Under the pieces are notes generated by a model. The model worked only from the letters and a program-made list of their open reading frames with translations, ran no database searches and was not told where the DNA came from. From Rhodococcus tibetensis (GTDB lineage Bacteria; Actinomycetota; Actinomycetes; Mycobacteriales; Mycobacteriaceae), in the NCBI RefSeq assembly GCF_024438035.1, contig NZ_JANFQF010000012.1:142437-206436 (forward strand): a stretch of DNA of 64,000 nucleotides. The letters run 5' to 3'. Both the position numbers and the translations under genes were made by a program. Of this stretch, positions 46,114 to 54,668 are shown piece after piece. The number at the start of each line of letters is the position of its first letter. Within the stretch, counting starts at the first letter, position 1.

Positions 46114-46373
46114 CTTGGTTCGTGCGATTCACCGGATCGGCGTGTTACCGATGAGTGCAGCACTCGAACCTGTCGGTCAACTCTCGTCAGCGACTCCTTC
46201 GTAGGGAGCGGCACCGCGCGAGCGTTGTACCGACGCATTTCGCAGAAATGCGCGGGGTTGGTCCGCGATTCTGGAACTCGGGGCTCTGGGCGAAGCTCCC
46301 ACTATCACGCGGCGATCCCGGAGCATCGAAACCCGGTGAACGCCGTCACTTTCGAAGCATCCGCATGCCGGTG

Positions 46374-47879
46374 TCACACCGGCACCGTCAGCGGTTCGCC
46401 GATCCGGCTGAAGTGCTCGAATCGATCGGCCAGGCGTTGCTGGGGGTCCCGCCGCATGAGAGCGAGCAGTGCCGTGTGGAGGGCCGTACCGACACGTTCA
46501 CAGAATTGCACCGGTTCGTCCGCTGCATCGGGGAACTCCGGTATCACCGTGTGCACGACACCACCGGCGAGTAGGTCTTTGGCTCGAATCCTCTGTGCAG
46601 CAGCCATTTCAGGAGCATGGCTGATGTCGCGATGAATGATTGCGCTCGCTCCTTCTGGCGGCAGCGGTGAGAGCCAACCATGCTGGGCGGCAAGAACGCG
46701 GTCCGCTGGGAGCAGAGCCAGCGCCCCTCCGCCGGTGCCCTGACCGAGCAGCAGCGACACCGTGGGCGATCGCAATGTCACGAGTTCGGCCAGGCATCGG
46801 GCGATCTCGCCGGCGAGTCCGCCCTCCTCCGCCTCCTTCGACAGGGCTGCCCCAGCGGTGTCGATGACGGTGACCAGCGGTAGGTCGAGCTCCTGCGCCA
46901 GGCGAATGCCGCGCCGCGCCTCACGCAGTGCCGCCGGCCCGAGGGGGCGTTGTGCGGTCTGGCCGTGTCGGTCCTGGCCGAGCAGAACGCAAGGGACGTC
47001 GCCGAAGCGGACCAGCGCGAGGGTCAGTCCGGGATCCTTCTCGCCCTGCCCGGTGCCGTTGAGGGGCAGTACATCGGCAGCGGCATTGAACAGTAGTTCG
47101 CGCACTCCGGGGCGGCCGGTGCGGCGAGAGGCGAGCACCGATTCCCAGGCGGGCGTATCCGGAAGTGCGGTGTCCGGGACTTCGGACGTGCGTTCGTCGT
47201 CGGTCGGACGGGAGGTCATGATGCGTAGGGCCCGGTCGAGGATCTCGGCGAGTTGTTCCGGAGGGCGGACGGCGTCGACCAACCCGTGAGCTTGAAGGTT
47301 TTCCGCCGTCTGCACGCCCGGTGGAAACGGCGCGCCATACAACGCTTCGTATACCCGGGGTCCGAGGAATCCGACGAGCGCGCCGGGCTCGGCGACCGTG
47401 ACGTGTCCGAGGGATCCCCAGGACGCGAATACCCCTCCCGTGGTGGGGTTTCGGAGGTACACCAGGTACGGGAGGTGGGCTGCTTTGTGGGCACTCACCG
47501 CTGCCGTGATCTTGACCATCTGGAGAAATGCGGTGGTTCCTTCCTGCATGCGCGTTCCGCCCGAGACCGGTAAGGCAATCAGCGGAAGCTTCGCCGCGGT
47601 AGCCCACTCGATCGCTGTGACGAGCCGTCGGCCGGCGGCCACGCCAATCGATCCCGCGAGGAATCCGAAGTCGCAGACCACGACCGCGACGCGGCGGCCT
47701 CGTAGGAGTGCCGCTCCGGTCACGACGGATTCGTCCAGCCCGGTCTTCTCGCGCGCCGCCGCCAGTTCGTCTGCGTACGAGTCGTTCCCGGCGGGCTCGG
47801 CGATGTCGGTATCCCACGATTTCCACGAGTCACGATCGAAAACCAGGTCGACCAGTTCATGCGCGGTCAGGCGGGTCAT
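46374..47879 (-). CDS. accD3: Acyl-CoA carboxylase carboxyltransferase, AccD3 type
   Basis: A 501-residue carboxyltransferase with beta-like and alpha-like halves in one chain. RRVAVVVCDFGFLAGSIGVA, SGGTRMQEGTTAFLQMVKI and LVYLRNPTTGGVFASWGSLG are in the first half; GQGTGGGALALLPADRVLAA and PLPPEGASAIIHRD in the second. The overall sequence closely follows mycobacterial AccD3 (Rv0904c). No biotin carboxylase or biotin carrier gene is beside it, so it must borrow one or act without. Its ATG overlaps the CoA-transferase stop as ATGA, making a two-gene operon controlled from 49132. Confidence 0.9.
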   Translation of the reverse strand: MTRLTAHELVDLVFDRDSWKSWDTDIAEPAGNDSYADELAAAREKTGLDESVVTGAALLRGRRVAVVVCDFGFLAGSIGVAAGRRLVTAIEWATAAKLPLIALPVSGGTRMQEGTTAFLQMVKITAAVSAHKAAHLPYLVYLRNPTTGGVFASWGSLGHVTVAEPGALVGFLGPRVYEALYGAPFPPGVQTAENLQAHGLVDAVRPPEQLAEILDRALRIMTSRPTDDERTSEVPDTALPDTPAWESVLASRRTGRPGVRELLFNAAADVLPLNGTGQGEKDPGLTLALVRFGDVPCVLLGQDRHGQTAQRPLGPAALREARRGIRLAQELDLPLVTVIDTAGAALSKEAEEGGLAGEIARCLAELVTLRSPTVSLLLGQGTGGGALALLPADRVLAAQHGWLSPLPPEGASAIIHRDISHAPEMAAAQRIRAKDLLAGGVVHTVIPEFPDAADEPVQFCERVGTALHTALLALMRRDPQQRLADRFEHFSRIGEPLTVPV

Positions 47880-49090
47880 CGGACCGTCTCCTGCAACCAC
47901 TCGGACACGATGTCGTTATCGGCGCCGAGGACCGGTGGCGCGGTGTGCTGGGTGTTGGTGACTTCGGTGCCGTCCGGTTCGAAGAATCGCAGCGGCGGGC
48001 CGGGCAGGGTGATGTTGCCGAGTGTGCGGTGGTCGACGTCGATCAGCAGTCCCTGCGACTTGGTCTGCTCCCATTCGTAGACTTCGGAGAGCGTCCGGAC
48101 GCGTCCCGCGGGCACTCCGATGCGGTCGAGTTCGACGAGGAGTTCGTCGCTGGTGTATGCGCCGAATGCGTCCTCGACCAGTTCCAGGACCTGCTTGTGG
48201 TTGGCGACGCGTTCGGGATTCGTTGCCATACCGGGGGTGTCCGGGTCGAGGTGGAAGCCCGCACAGAACCTCTTCCACAGTCCTTCACTGCCCACCGAAA
48301 TCTGCACGGCGCCGTCGGCGGTGCGAAACAGTCCATAGGGCGAGATCGAGGGATGGTGGTTGCCCTGTGCCTCGCCGACCTCGCCGGCGACGGTCCATCT
48401 TGTCCCCTGGAAGGCGTGCACGCCGACGACACTGGCCAGCAACGACGTTCGCACGACTCGACCTCGTCCGGTGCGCTCACGTTCCTGCAGGGCGGCGACG
48501 ACGCCGAACGCCCCGTACATGCCAGCGAGAAGGTCCGCGATCGGAACGCCGACGCGCTGAACGTCGGTAGGCCCGGATCCGGTCAGCGACATCAGTCCGG
48601 CCTCGCCCTGGGCGATCTGGTCGTACCCCGCACGCCCCCCTTCGGGCCCGTCGTGACCGAAACCGCTGATCGACAGGACGACCAGCCGGGGGTTCAGTTC
48701 CGCGAGGCGCTCGGTGGTGAAGCCGAGCCGATCGAGGACTCCGGTGCGGAAGTTCTCCATCAGCACATCGGCGCGCCGGACGAGGGACTCGAGGGTGGCG
48801 CGTCCGGCGTCGGCCTTCAGGTCGAGGGTGATCGACTTCTTGTTCCGGTTGGCAGAGAGGAAGTACGTCGATTCCCGCTCTGCATCGGCGGGGCTCACGA
48901 AGGGTGGCCCCCACCCGCGGGTGTCGTCGCCGCCGTGTGGGGTTTCGACCTTGATGACGACCGCGCCGAGGTCGCCGAGCATCATCGCCGCGTGGGGACC
49001 TGCCAGTGCGCGGGTGAGGTCGACCACCACGATCCCATCGAGTGGCCCGGCCGGTGCGGTCGTGGAGTGTGCAGTGGAAAACATGAGCAT
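47876..49090 (-). CDS. CaiB/BaiF family (class III) CoA-transferase
   Basis: A 404-residue CoA-transferase. PLDGIVVVDLTRALAGPHAAMM and LGDLGAVVIKVETPHGGDDTR begin the family; the catalytic Asp of class III enzymes lies in the GAGYDQIAQGEAGLM-type loop (here GRAGYDQIAQGEAGLMSLTG). It moves CoA between an acyl-CoA and a free acid, activating a carboxylate. The ATG at 49090 has AGGAAG upstream; ATG 49084 is possible. It is transcribed divergently from the GntR gene with an operator between, and coupled to accD3. Confidence 0.9.
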   Translation of the reverse strand: MLMFSTAHSTTAPAGPLDGIVVVDLTRALAGPHAAMMLGDLGAVVIKVETPHGGDDTRGWGPPFVSPADAERESTYFLSANRNKKSITLDLKADAGRATLESLVRRADVLMENFRTGVLDRLGFTTERLAELNPRLVVLSISGFGHDGPEGGRAGYDQIAQGEAGLMSLTGSGPTDVQRVGVPIADLLAGMYGAFGVVAALQERERTGRGRVVRTSLLASVVGVHAFQGTRWTVAGEVGEAQGNHHPSISPYGLFRTADGAVQISVGSEGLWKRFCAGFHLDPDTPGMATNPERVANHKQVLELVEDAFGAYTSDELLVELDRIGVPAGRVRTLSEVYEWEQTKSQGLLIDVDHRTLGNITLPGPPLRFFEPDGTEVTNTQHTAPPVLGADNDIVSEWLQETVR

Positions 49091-49131
49091 CCCTGGCTTC
49101 CTGCCGATGTGCCGCCGTCCCATCATGGATC

Positions 49132-49154
49132 AGTGGCTAAGTGGACTAGCCACT
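49132..49154. promoter_or_regulatory. GntR operator in the divergent CoA-transferase/regulator region
   Basis: AGTGGCTA (49132-49139) and TAGCCACT (49147-49154) form a perfect 8-bp dyad; the inner arrangement TGG-ACTAG-CCACT (49142-49154) reappears as TGG-CTAGG-CCACT upstream of the carrier gene at 51088. TGG-N5-CCA is close to operators of FadR-type GntR proteins. It lies 42 bases upstream of the CoA-transferase ATG and 129 before the GntR start, and could control both. Confidence 0.65.
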
Positions 49155-49282
49155 AGTACAGCAGTGGGCGCGATTACTGTCAAGCGTTGTTGTGGCGGCC
49201 ATTACTCACGCCGTCGCTCCTCACCGGCAGCGGGAGTTACTGTGATAGCAAGACATCATTGGAATGGAGAGTGGGTGGCTCA

Positions 49283-49978
49283 GTGACTGAGCAACTGCGT
49301 CCTGTAGCGCGGCCCCGTCTGTACGAGGTCATCGTCGAACAGCTTTGCTCGCATATCGCCGACAACGAGATGGTTCCCGGCGATCGTCTCCCGGCCGAGC
49401 GTGAGCTGGCGTCGAAACTTGGCGTCAGCCGGGCATCGCTGAGCCAGGCCCTGGTCGCCCTGGAGGTTCAGGGTGTGCTGTCGGTCCGGCACGGCGACGG
49501 CGCCGTGCTCGTCCGTAGACCGGCCGAGGAGCGCGTCATCAAGGCATTGCGGGAACACGCGGACCGCCTCCCCGACATCATCGAGGCTCGCGAGGCGCTG
49601 GAGGTGAAGCTTGCCGGTTTGGCCGCCGAGCGTCGCTCTGACGCGGAAATGGCGGCGATCGATTCCGCACTCGCGATGATGGAGTCGGAGATCGCCGCGG
49701 GCGATCGGGGCGTGGTCGGCGATGAGATGTTCCACGAGGCCATCACCACCGCCGCGCACTCGTCTCTGCTCGCGAAGCTCATGCACGAGATCTCCGAGCT
49801 CATCCGTGAGACCCGCATCGAATCGCTGTCGCAAGACGATCGGCCGCGGGCGTCACTCGAAGGCCACAAGAAGATCGCCGATGCGGTCCGCCGACAGGAT
49901 TCCGTCGAGGCCGCGCGAGCCATGGCCGCGCACATCCGGATGGTCTCCGACGTTGCGCTGCTACGCGAGGGCAGCTGA
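49283..49978 (+). CDS. GntR-family regulator, FadR/FCD subfamily
   Basis: A 231-residue regulator. Residues 10-75 (RLYEVIVEQLCSHIADNEMV, PGDRLPAERELASKLGVSRA, SLSQALVALEVQGVLSVRHG) are the winged helix; residues 90-225 are an FCD effector domain with FHEAITTAAHSSLLAKLM and a final HIRM. The GTG at 49283 was chosen from domain start; GGAGAG is eleven bases upstream. It is the likely controller of the CoA-transferase-accD3 operon and of the MatC-like carrier, through the shared TGG-N5-CCA sites. FCD domains typically bind carboxylates, which fits. Confidence 0.9.
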   Translation: MTEQLRPVARPRLYEVIVEQLCSHIADNEMVPGDRLPAERELASKLGVSRASLSQALVALEVQGVLSVRHGDGAVLVRRPAEERVIKALREHADRLPDIIEAREALEVKLAGLAAERRSDAEMAAIDSALAMMESEIAAGDRGVVGDEMFHEAITTAAHSSLLAKLMHEISELIRETRIESLSQDDRPRASLEGHKKIADAVRRQDSVEAARAMAAHIRMVSDVALLREGS

Positions 49979-50060
49979 ACCGGTTCGACCCTCGCTTATC
50001 GAGCTCGGACCGATTCACGCTCGGCGAGACCGGGGCGGATACGACGCAGAGGATGGTGCC

Positions 50061-50846
50061 GTGGCGAACTCGCACGAGAAACGGATCCGGACGGCCTTCA
50101 CCCGCCAGGCACCGACTTTCGAAGAAGAGCGGCTCAACACTGCCTTCACATCGAGCGTGCCCTGGCTGCTGGACCACTTGGCACCCGAAGCGGACGACGT
50201 CATTCTGGACGTGGCCGGTGGGACCGGCATCGTCAGCCGGTCGCTGGCGCCGCGTGTCGCACGAGTCGTGTCGATAGACAGTACGCCGGCGATGATCGAT
50301 GAGGGCATACGCTGCGCTGCCGTCGAGGGGCTGGCGAACCTCGACTTCGTGCGCGGGACGGTAGAGGCGCTGCCGTTCGCCTCCGCCGCATTCACTCTGG
50401 TTTTCGCGCGATTCGCACTGCATCACCTGACCGATCCGCGGCGGGTCGTGGTGGAGATGGCACGCGTGTGCCGTCCGGGCGGGCGGGTCGCGGTGATGGA
50501 CCTTGCGGCCTCGACCGACCCGGGCATCGCCAAACAGCAGAACCAGATGGAGAGACTGCGCGATCCGTCGCACGTACGCATGCTGACGCGAGGTGTAGTC
50601 CCACAGTGGTTGCACCAGCACGGCCTCGTCGTCGACCGCGTCACCGAACAGGAAATCGACCGTCCGGTGCACCCGTGGCTAGAGCAGGCAGGGACGGAGA
50701 AGTCCGCGGCTGCGCGGATTCACGACGCCTTCGTGGCAGAGCTGGACGGCGGCGCGGAAACCGGGATGTGCCCGCACCGCGGCACTGACGGTGCGTCACT
50801 GTGGTTCCGCCAGCTGTGGGAGATCACAGTGGCACACAAGGGCTGA
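50061..50846 (+). CDS. Class I SAM-dependent methyltransferase (UbiE-like)
   Basis: A 261-residue methyltransferase. VILDVAGGTGIVSRSLAP is the SAM-binding motif I, VVSIDSTPAMIDEG motif post-I, and ALPFASAAFTLVFARFALHH with VARPGGRVAVMDL-type (RVCRPGGRVAVMDLAA) motifs II-III. The order and the FARFALHHL stretch resemble UbiE/Coq5-like C-methyltransferases. GTG 50061 has AGAGG upstream. It lies between the GntR gene and the MatC-like carrier, in the same direction, 82 bases after the regulator. Substrate is unknown. Confidence 0.85.
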   Translation: MANSHEKRIRTAFTRQAPTFEEERLNTAFTSSVPWLLDHLAPEADDVILDVAGGTGIVSRSLAPRVARVVSIDSTPAMIDEGIRCAAVEGLANLDFVRGTVEALPFASAAFTLVFARFALHHLTDPRRVVVEMARVCRPGGRVAVMDLAASTDPGIAKQQNQMERLRDPSHVRMLTRGVVPQWLHQHGLVVDRVTEQEIDRPVHPWLEQAGTEKSAAARIHDAFVAELDGGAETGMCPHRGTDGASLWFRQLWEITVAHKG

Positions 50847-51050
50847 CACCCGCTCACACACACCACAGCCGAGCTCGGGCGGGACGTTCGAGCGGCTGTC
50901 GGGCCAGCGCGGCGCAGGGCCATCTGCGGCACTCCCGAGTAGCGCCGAGTCCGCAGCGAAGAGCAACGATCTCACCACCATCCGAGCTATGCCGGGATGG
51001 TGGTGGCCCCTTGGTTTCATTGCAGTTTGTGTCCTCATTCACATCACACC

Positions 51051-51100
51051 TTGACAGTGATGACACTCACTGCTTTGATCGATGTACTGGCTAGGCCACT
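51051..51100 (+). promoter_or_regulatory. Promoter and GntR operator upstream of the MatC-like carrier
   Basis: TTGACA (51051-51056), then 17 bases, then TTTGAT (51074-51079) makes a reasonable promoter. Just downstream lies ACTGG-CTAGG-CCACT (51086-51100), matching the TGG-N5-CCACT operator at 49142. A bound repressor would block transcription initiation or early elongation. Confidence 0.55.
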
Positions 51101-51170
51101 ATGCCACCGAGTCACTGAAGAGCAGCCCATACGGCACGCTGTCCGACCAAGCAGAAACCCGGAGATCCCG

Positions 51171-52532
51171 ATGTCGACCGAACTCATCCCGATCCTGGCG
51201 CTTGCCGTCATGTTCGTGGCAGCGACATTGCTGCCCGTGAACATGGGCGCGCTGGGGTTCGTAGCAGCCTTTTTCGTCGGAACGCTCGCAGTTGGCATGA
51301 GCAGTGACGACATCATAGGGGGATTTCCCGCCGAGTTGTTTCTCACTCTCGTAGGTATTACGTACCTGTTCGCGATCGCCCAGAACAACGGCACAGTGGA
51401 TCTGCTGGTGCGTGGTGCCGTCCGATTGGTCGGCGGGCGGGTCGCCCTGATTCCGTGGGTGATGTTCGGGATCACCGGGGTGCTCACCTCGATCGGGGCG
51501 CTCGGGCCGGCCGCCGTTGCGATTATCGCGCCGATCGCGCTGGGCTTCGCCGCGCGGTACAAGATCAATGCGCTCCTGATGGGCATGATGGTCATTCACG
51601 GGGCCCAGGCTGGGGGCTTCTCACCGATCAGTATCTACGGCGTCACCGTCAACAACATCGCGTCGAAGGCCGGCCTCGCCAGCAGCCCGTTAGCCCTGTT
51701 CCTCGGCAGTTTGTTCTTCAATGCGGTGATCGGAGTTTTGCTTTTCGTCTTCCTCGGCGGGCGTGACCTCCTCGGACGAAGCGTGCACGATGAACACCAC
51801 GACGACGACGGCTCCGTCGGCGGAGCGACGCAAGCACCTACGCCCTTGCGAGGGCATGGGGCAACCACGACAACGGCACCGACTCAGACGGTCACGGCCG
51901 AGAAGACTCCGCGCTTGGCCACAGCAGTCCGCGCCATCACCTTCGAACAGATCCTCACGCTCATCGGCCTCGGCGCTCTGGCGATCCTTTCGCTCGTCCT
52001 CGACCTCGATGTCGGATTCATCTCGATGACCGTCGCCGTCGTGCTCGCACTCGCCTCCCCGAAAGCCCAAAAGGGCGCGATCGCGCAGATCAGCTGGTCG
52101 ACGGTACTACTGATCGGCGGTGTGCTTACCTTCGTCGGCGTGTTGCAGGAGGCTGGAACCGTCGAATACGTCGGCGACGCAGTCGCGAGCCTCGGACTGC
52201 CGCTGCTGGTCGCGCTGCTGCTCTGCTACATCGGCGCCATCGTCTCGGCGTTCGCCTCGTCCACCGCGATCCTTGGTGCGACGATTCCGCTTGCGGTCCC
52301 GTTCCTGCTGTCGGGCAACATCGGCGCGGTCGGGGTGATCGTCGCGCTGAGTGTCTCCTCGACCATCGTCGATGTCAGTCCGTTCTCGACCAACGGTGCC
52401 CTCGTGCTGGCCAACGCTCAGGACGTCGACCGCGACCGCTTCTACAAGCAGATCCTGAAGTACAGCGCACTCGTCACACTGGTCGGGCCACTCGTGGCCT
52501 GGGCAATCTTCGTCCTCCCGGGCTGGCTCTGA
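51171..52532 (+). CDS. MatC-like dicarboxylate carrier (SLC13/DASS-type permease)
   Basis: A 453-residue permease with about twelve membrane helices. The first 150 residues match the MatC N-terminal domain (LLPVNMGALGFVAAFFVGTL, SSDDIIGGFPAELFLTLVGI, AQNNGTVDLLVRGAVRLVGG), used in malonate and related dicarboxylate carriers. A His/Asp-rich hydrophilic loop is at residues 200-245. The second half has the DASS-type LLIGGVLTFVGVL. The ATG at 51171 has CGGAG upstream. Together with a CoA-transferase, an AccD3-type carboxyltransferase and a GntR regulator this looks like uptake and CoA activation of a small dicarboxylate; the exact substrate is inference. Confidence 0.85.
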   Translation: MSTELIPILALAVMFVAATLLPVNMGALGFVAAFFVGTLAVGMSSDDIIGGFPAELFLTLVGITYLFAIAQNNGTVDLLVRGAVRLVGGRVALIPWVMFGITGVLTSIGALGPAAVAIIAPIALGFAARYKINALLMGMMVIHGAQAGGFSPISIYGVTVNNIASKAGLASSPLALFLGSLFFNAVIGVLLFVFLGGRDLLGRSVHDEHHDDDGSVGGATQAPTPLRGHGATTTTAPTQTVTAEKTPRLATAVRAITFEQILTLIGLGALAILSLVLDLDVGFISMTVAVVLALASPKAQKGAIAQISWSTVLLIGGVLTFVGVLQEAGTVEYVGDAVASLGLPLLVALLLCYIGAIVSAFASSTAILGATIPLAVPFLLSGNIGAVGVIVALSVSSTIVDVSPFSTNGALVLANAQDVDRDRFYKQILKYSALVTLVGPLVAWAIFVLPGWL

Positions 52533-52544
52533 TCCCCGGAAGTT

Positions 52545-52715
52545 GACTGGCCGGTATTGGCCTGAGCGACAAGGGCCTGGGTCCGGTAGTACACCGGACC
52601 CAGGCCCTCGAGCTTTGCGGAATGCGCTTGGCGTTGTAGTGAATGTACTCGTGGGTGGAGAGTTCGTCTTCGAGGTGGCCGAAGAAGTTATCGATCACGG
52701 CTACGGCGTTGTCGA
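52545..52715 (-). mobile_element. IS3-family transposase 3' fragment (IS150-like)
   Basis: On the minus strand the readable pieces are CFDNAVAVIDNFFGHLEDEL, STHEYIHYNAKRI, and in another frame AKLEGLGPVYYRTQALVAQA. These are the end of the rve integrase domain and the last 20 residues of IS150-type OrfB proteins, with the middle deleted. The element fragment begins about a dozen bases after the carrier gene stop. No inverted repeats were found. Confidence 0.7.
52572..52608. terminator. 16-bp perfect hairpin from the IS3 fragment
   Basis: AGGGCCTGGGTCCGGT (52572-52587) pairs perfectly with 52593-52608 over loop AGTAC. It is the coding sequence of the transposase end, GLGPVYYRTQAL, and lies 40 bases past the carrier gene stop, where it would act as a terminator for that gene. 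Confidence 0.6.
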
Positions 52716-52834
52716 AACATAGACCGGGAGACGCTAACGGATCGAATGCAGCTCGAGGAGTCGATAAACCGGGCGACCGCAGACCATCCCTTGGATTCTC
52801 CGCTTTGCCGAGAATCGATCCTTATCGTCCTGTC

Positions 52835-53098
52835 TCATCCAGGGTGAGGCAGAACCAGGGTCGCGTGCGCGATGTTTTCTGGGCCGTTCTTCGGCGGCCA
52901 TATTCCCTGCACTGCAGCGCGGCGCCGAACCGCCAACCGCTCATTGAGATCGGGAGGAAGCTGCCAGATACGGGTGATATGGGGGATCCCGTCGAGCCCG
53001 TACATAGCGGTGGACAGAGGATGCAGTTTGATACGTTCGGGTACGGCGGCCGGTGGGAACGCTACGAAGCATGCACTCCCCCGCGGCGAACTACACAT
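52835..53098 (-). CDS. Doubtful protein fragment
   Basis: An 87-residue frame whose C-terminal two thirds (RIKLHPLSTAMYGLDGIPHI, WQLPPDLNERLAVRRRAAVQ) read like real protein sequence, without a family I can name. It has no ribosome site, lies between an IS fragment and a pseudogene, and may itself be a remnant. Confidence 0.3.
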   Translation of the reverse strand: MCSSPRGSACFVAFPPAAVPERIKLHPLSTAMYGLDGIPHITRIWQLPPDLNERLAVRRRAAVQGIWPPKNGPENIAHATLVLPHPG

Positions 53099-53127
53099 GC
53101 CTCACAATGCCCGAAAGAGCGATCCGC

Positions 53128-53649
53128 TCATAGCCAGCGCGGTGGCGCCTGAAGATCCCCCTCGATCCGTAGTCCGACAGCGCCGCGGCCGGTGGCCCAC
53201 CGCACGACCGCGGCGAGGGTCCCGGACACCTGCTCGGTAAGGGGTGAATCCGGCTGCACCGCAGCCGATTCACATCGGTTGATCTCGAGCACGAGTCCGG
53301 CGCCGAGGTCCTTGCGCCGCCACATCCCGACGATGTCGGTGAGCAGCGACTCGAGGACCACGTCGGGGAAGTCGCCGAACCGGCCGCCGTTGTCGAGGTC
53401 GACGGCGTGGATCCAGACTTCCCGGGTGCGCATCCACGCCGTCTCCGACACCGGCACGAGCCGGCCCTGCGCGGGCGGACTTCCGCTGACCACGCCGACT
53501 CCGGGAGGTGCCGCCATTTCTCGTCGAGCCGGGCGACGGTGTGGTCGAACAGGTTCCGCAACGCCGCCGCCGACAGGGTGGCGCCCTCGGCGATGGTGGG
53601 ACGGGGCCGACATCCGCCTCGACTCCCGCGTCGCCGGATACACCGACAT
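53128..53649 (-). pseudogene. Mycothiol-dependent maleylpyruvate isomerase family, frameshifted
   Basis: Pieces in two frames: SVYPATRESRR, then ATLSAAALRNLFDHTVARLD and WRHLPESAWSAEVR, then in the first frame again VPVSETAWMRTREVWIHAVD, LDNGGRFGDFPDVVLESLLT and GLRIEGDLQAPP to the stop at 53128. This is the order of the DinB-like mycothiol-dependent maleylpyruvate isomerase family; the metal-binding N-terminal helix with its His is missing and at least two indels are present. A frame further upstream (to 53858) carries unrelated SELLGVTPLAELMRAPAP and may be another remnant. Confidence 0.7.
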
Positions 53650-53973
53650 CCGGCAGGGCTACGGCCGCATGACAGGCGTGTGCGGGGCAAACTCCCTGTG
53701 AGATCAGCGGCGACCGAATTCGCGAGCCATTCGTCGCAGGTAATGGCCGCGACCGGCTCGAGATCCGCCGGCACCGTTCCCGAGCGTGGCGCCGGCGCCC
53801 GCATCAATTCGGCCAGTGGAGTGACGCCCAGCAATTCACTGCCTTGCGGGATTGACACTGCATCCGCTCAGTGCCGTCAGTGCGACCCTGCGGTGAGCTG
53901 GCGGCGACGGTCCATGTTTCAGCCGACTCGCCCCTCGCGCGGATGAAATCCCTGGTAAACCGACTCTAGAATT

Positions 53974-53993
53974 TCTACAGTGGCAGCTGTAGA
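53974..53993. promoter_or_regulatory. TCTACAG-N6-CTGTAGA dyad
   Basis: A perfect 7-bp dyad with a 6-base spacer (20 bases total), the size of MerR-family operators, placed about 270 bases before the MerR remnant. The region 53650-54218 around it holds no intact gene that I can support. Confidence 0.35.
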
Positions 53994-54218
53994 CATTGAG
54001 GCATCGCCGTTGTACAGTTCCTGTCGTTGCAAGGAAAGAGTTCACGAGGTGCGGGAGAGAATGAACTGCCCGCAGAGAAGTACCGCAAGACAAGGATGTG
54101 CCTGGGGCAAAGGTTGATCTGAGTGTGTGAGGCCCCGGCACATCCGGCTGGCGGTCGGGCAGCCAGAAGGGCCCGACAGCCGAAAAAGTGCAGTGAATAC
54201 GGAAAGTGAAACCGCTCC

Positions 54219-54248
54219 GGCCCCCGGTGCCTCACGGCGCCGGGGGCC
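54219..54248. terminator. 13-bp GC-rich hairpin
   Basis: GGCCCCCGGTGCC (54219-54231) pairs with GGCGCCGGGGGCC (54236-54248) with one G-T pair and loop TCAC. It lies directly upstream of the MerR remnant and is likely a terminator or cruciform. Confidence 0.5.
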
Positions 54249-54254
54249 CTGTCC

Positions 54255-54580
54255 GTTGGAATGCGGTCACCCCATTCAGGAAGTTTCGCCCGACCGCAGC
54301 CCGGCCGGAAAGTTCGACGACGAGAACTACGCCGCCTACAGCATGGTCACGCCGCCGAGATCCTTGGCGTGACACAGGCATTCCTCCGTAGTCTCGACGC
54401 CGCGAAGCTGCTCACCCCCGGACGCTCTGAGGGCGGCCATCGCCGCGGTACTCCCGATACCAGCTCCGCCTCGCCGCCCGAGCCCGCGAACTGATCGGCC
54501 AGGGCACTGCACTCGATTCCGCGTGGCGGGTTCGCGTTCGGTGGTGCGGGCGGTCCAGGACCGTGACGGCCAGAAGCAGG
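54255..54580 (+). pseudogene. MerR-family regulator, multiply frameshifted
   Basis: Three frames together give GHPIQEVSPDRSPAGKFDDE, YAAYSM, then HAAEILGVTQAFLRSLDAAK and LLTPGRSEGGHRR, then YQLRLAARARELIGQGTALD. That is the winged helix and start of the linker of an actinobacterial MerR protein with the usual YSM.RAAE.LGVT...LR motif. At least two indels separate the parts and the C-terminal helix is lost in a Cys/Arg-rich frame. Confidence 0.65.
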
Positions 54581-54668
54581 CCTACTGCCGGCTGTCGAGA
54601 ATGCGGCGCCTGCTCCGTCCTAGGTGCACCATTGGCCACGACAGACCGCGACGAAGAGGAGAACCACC

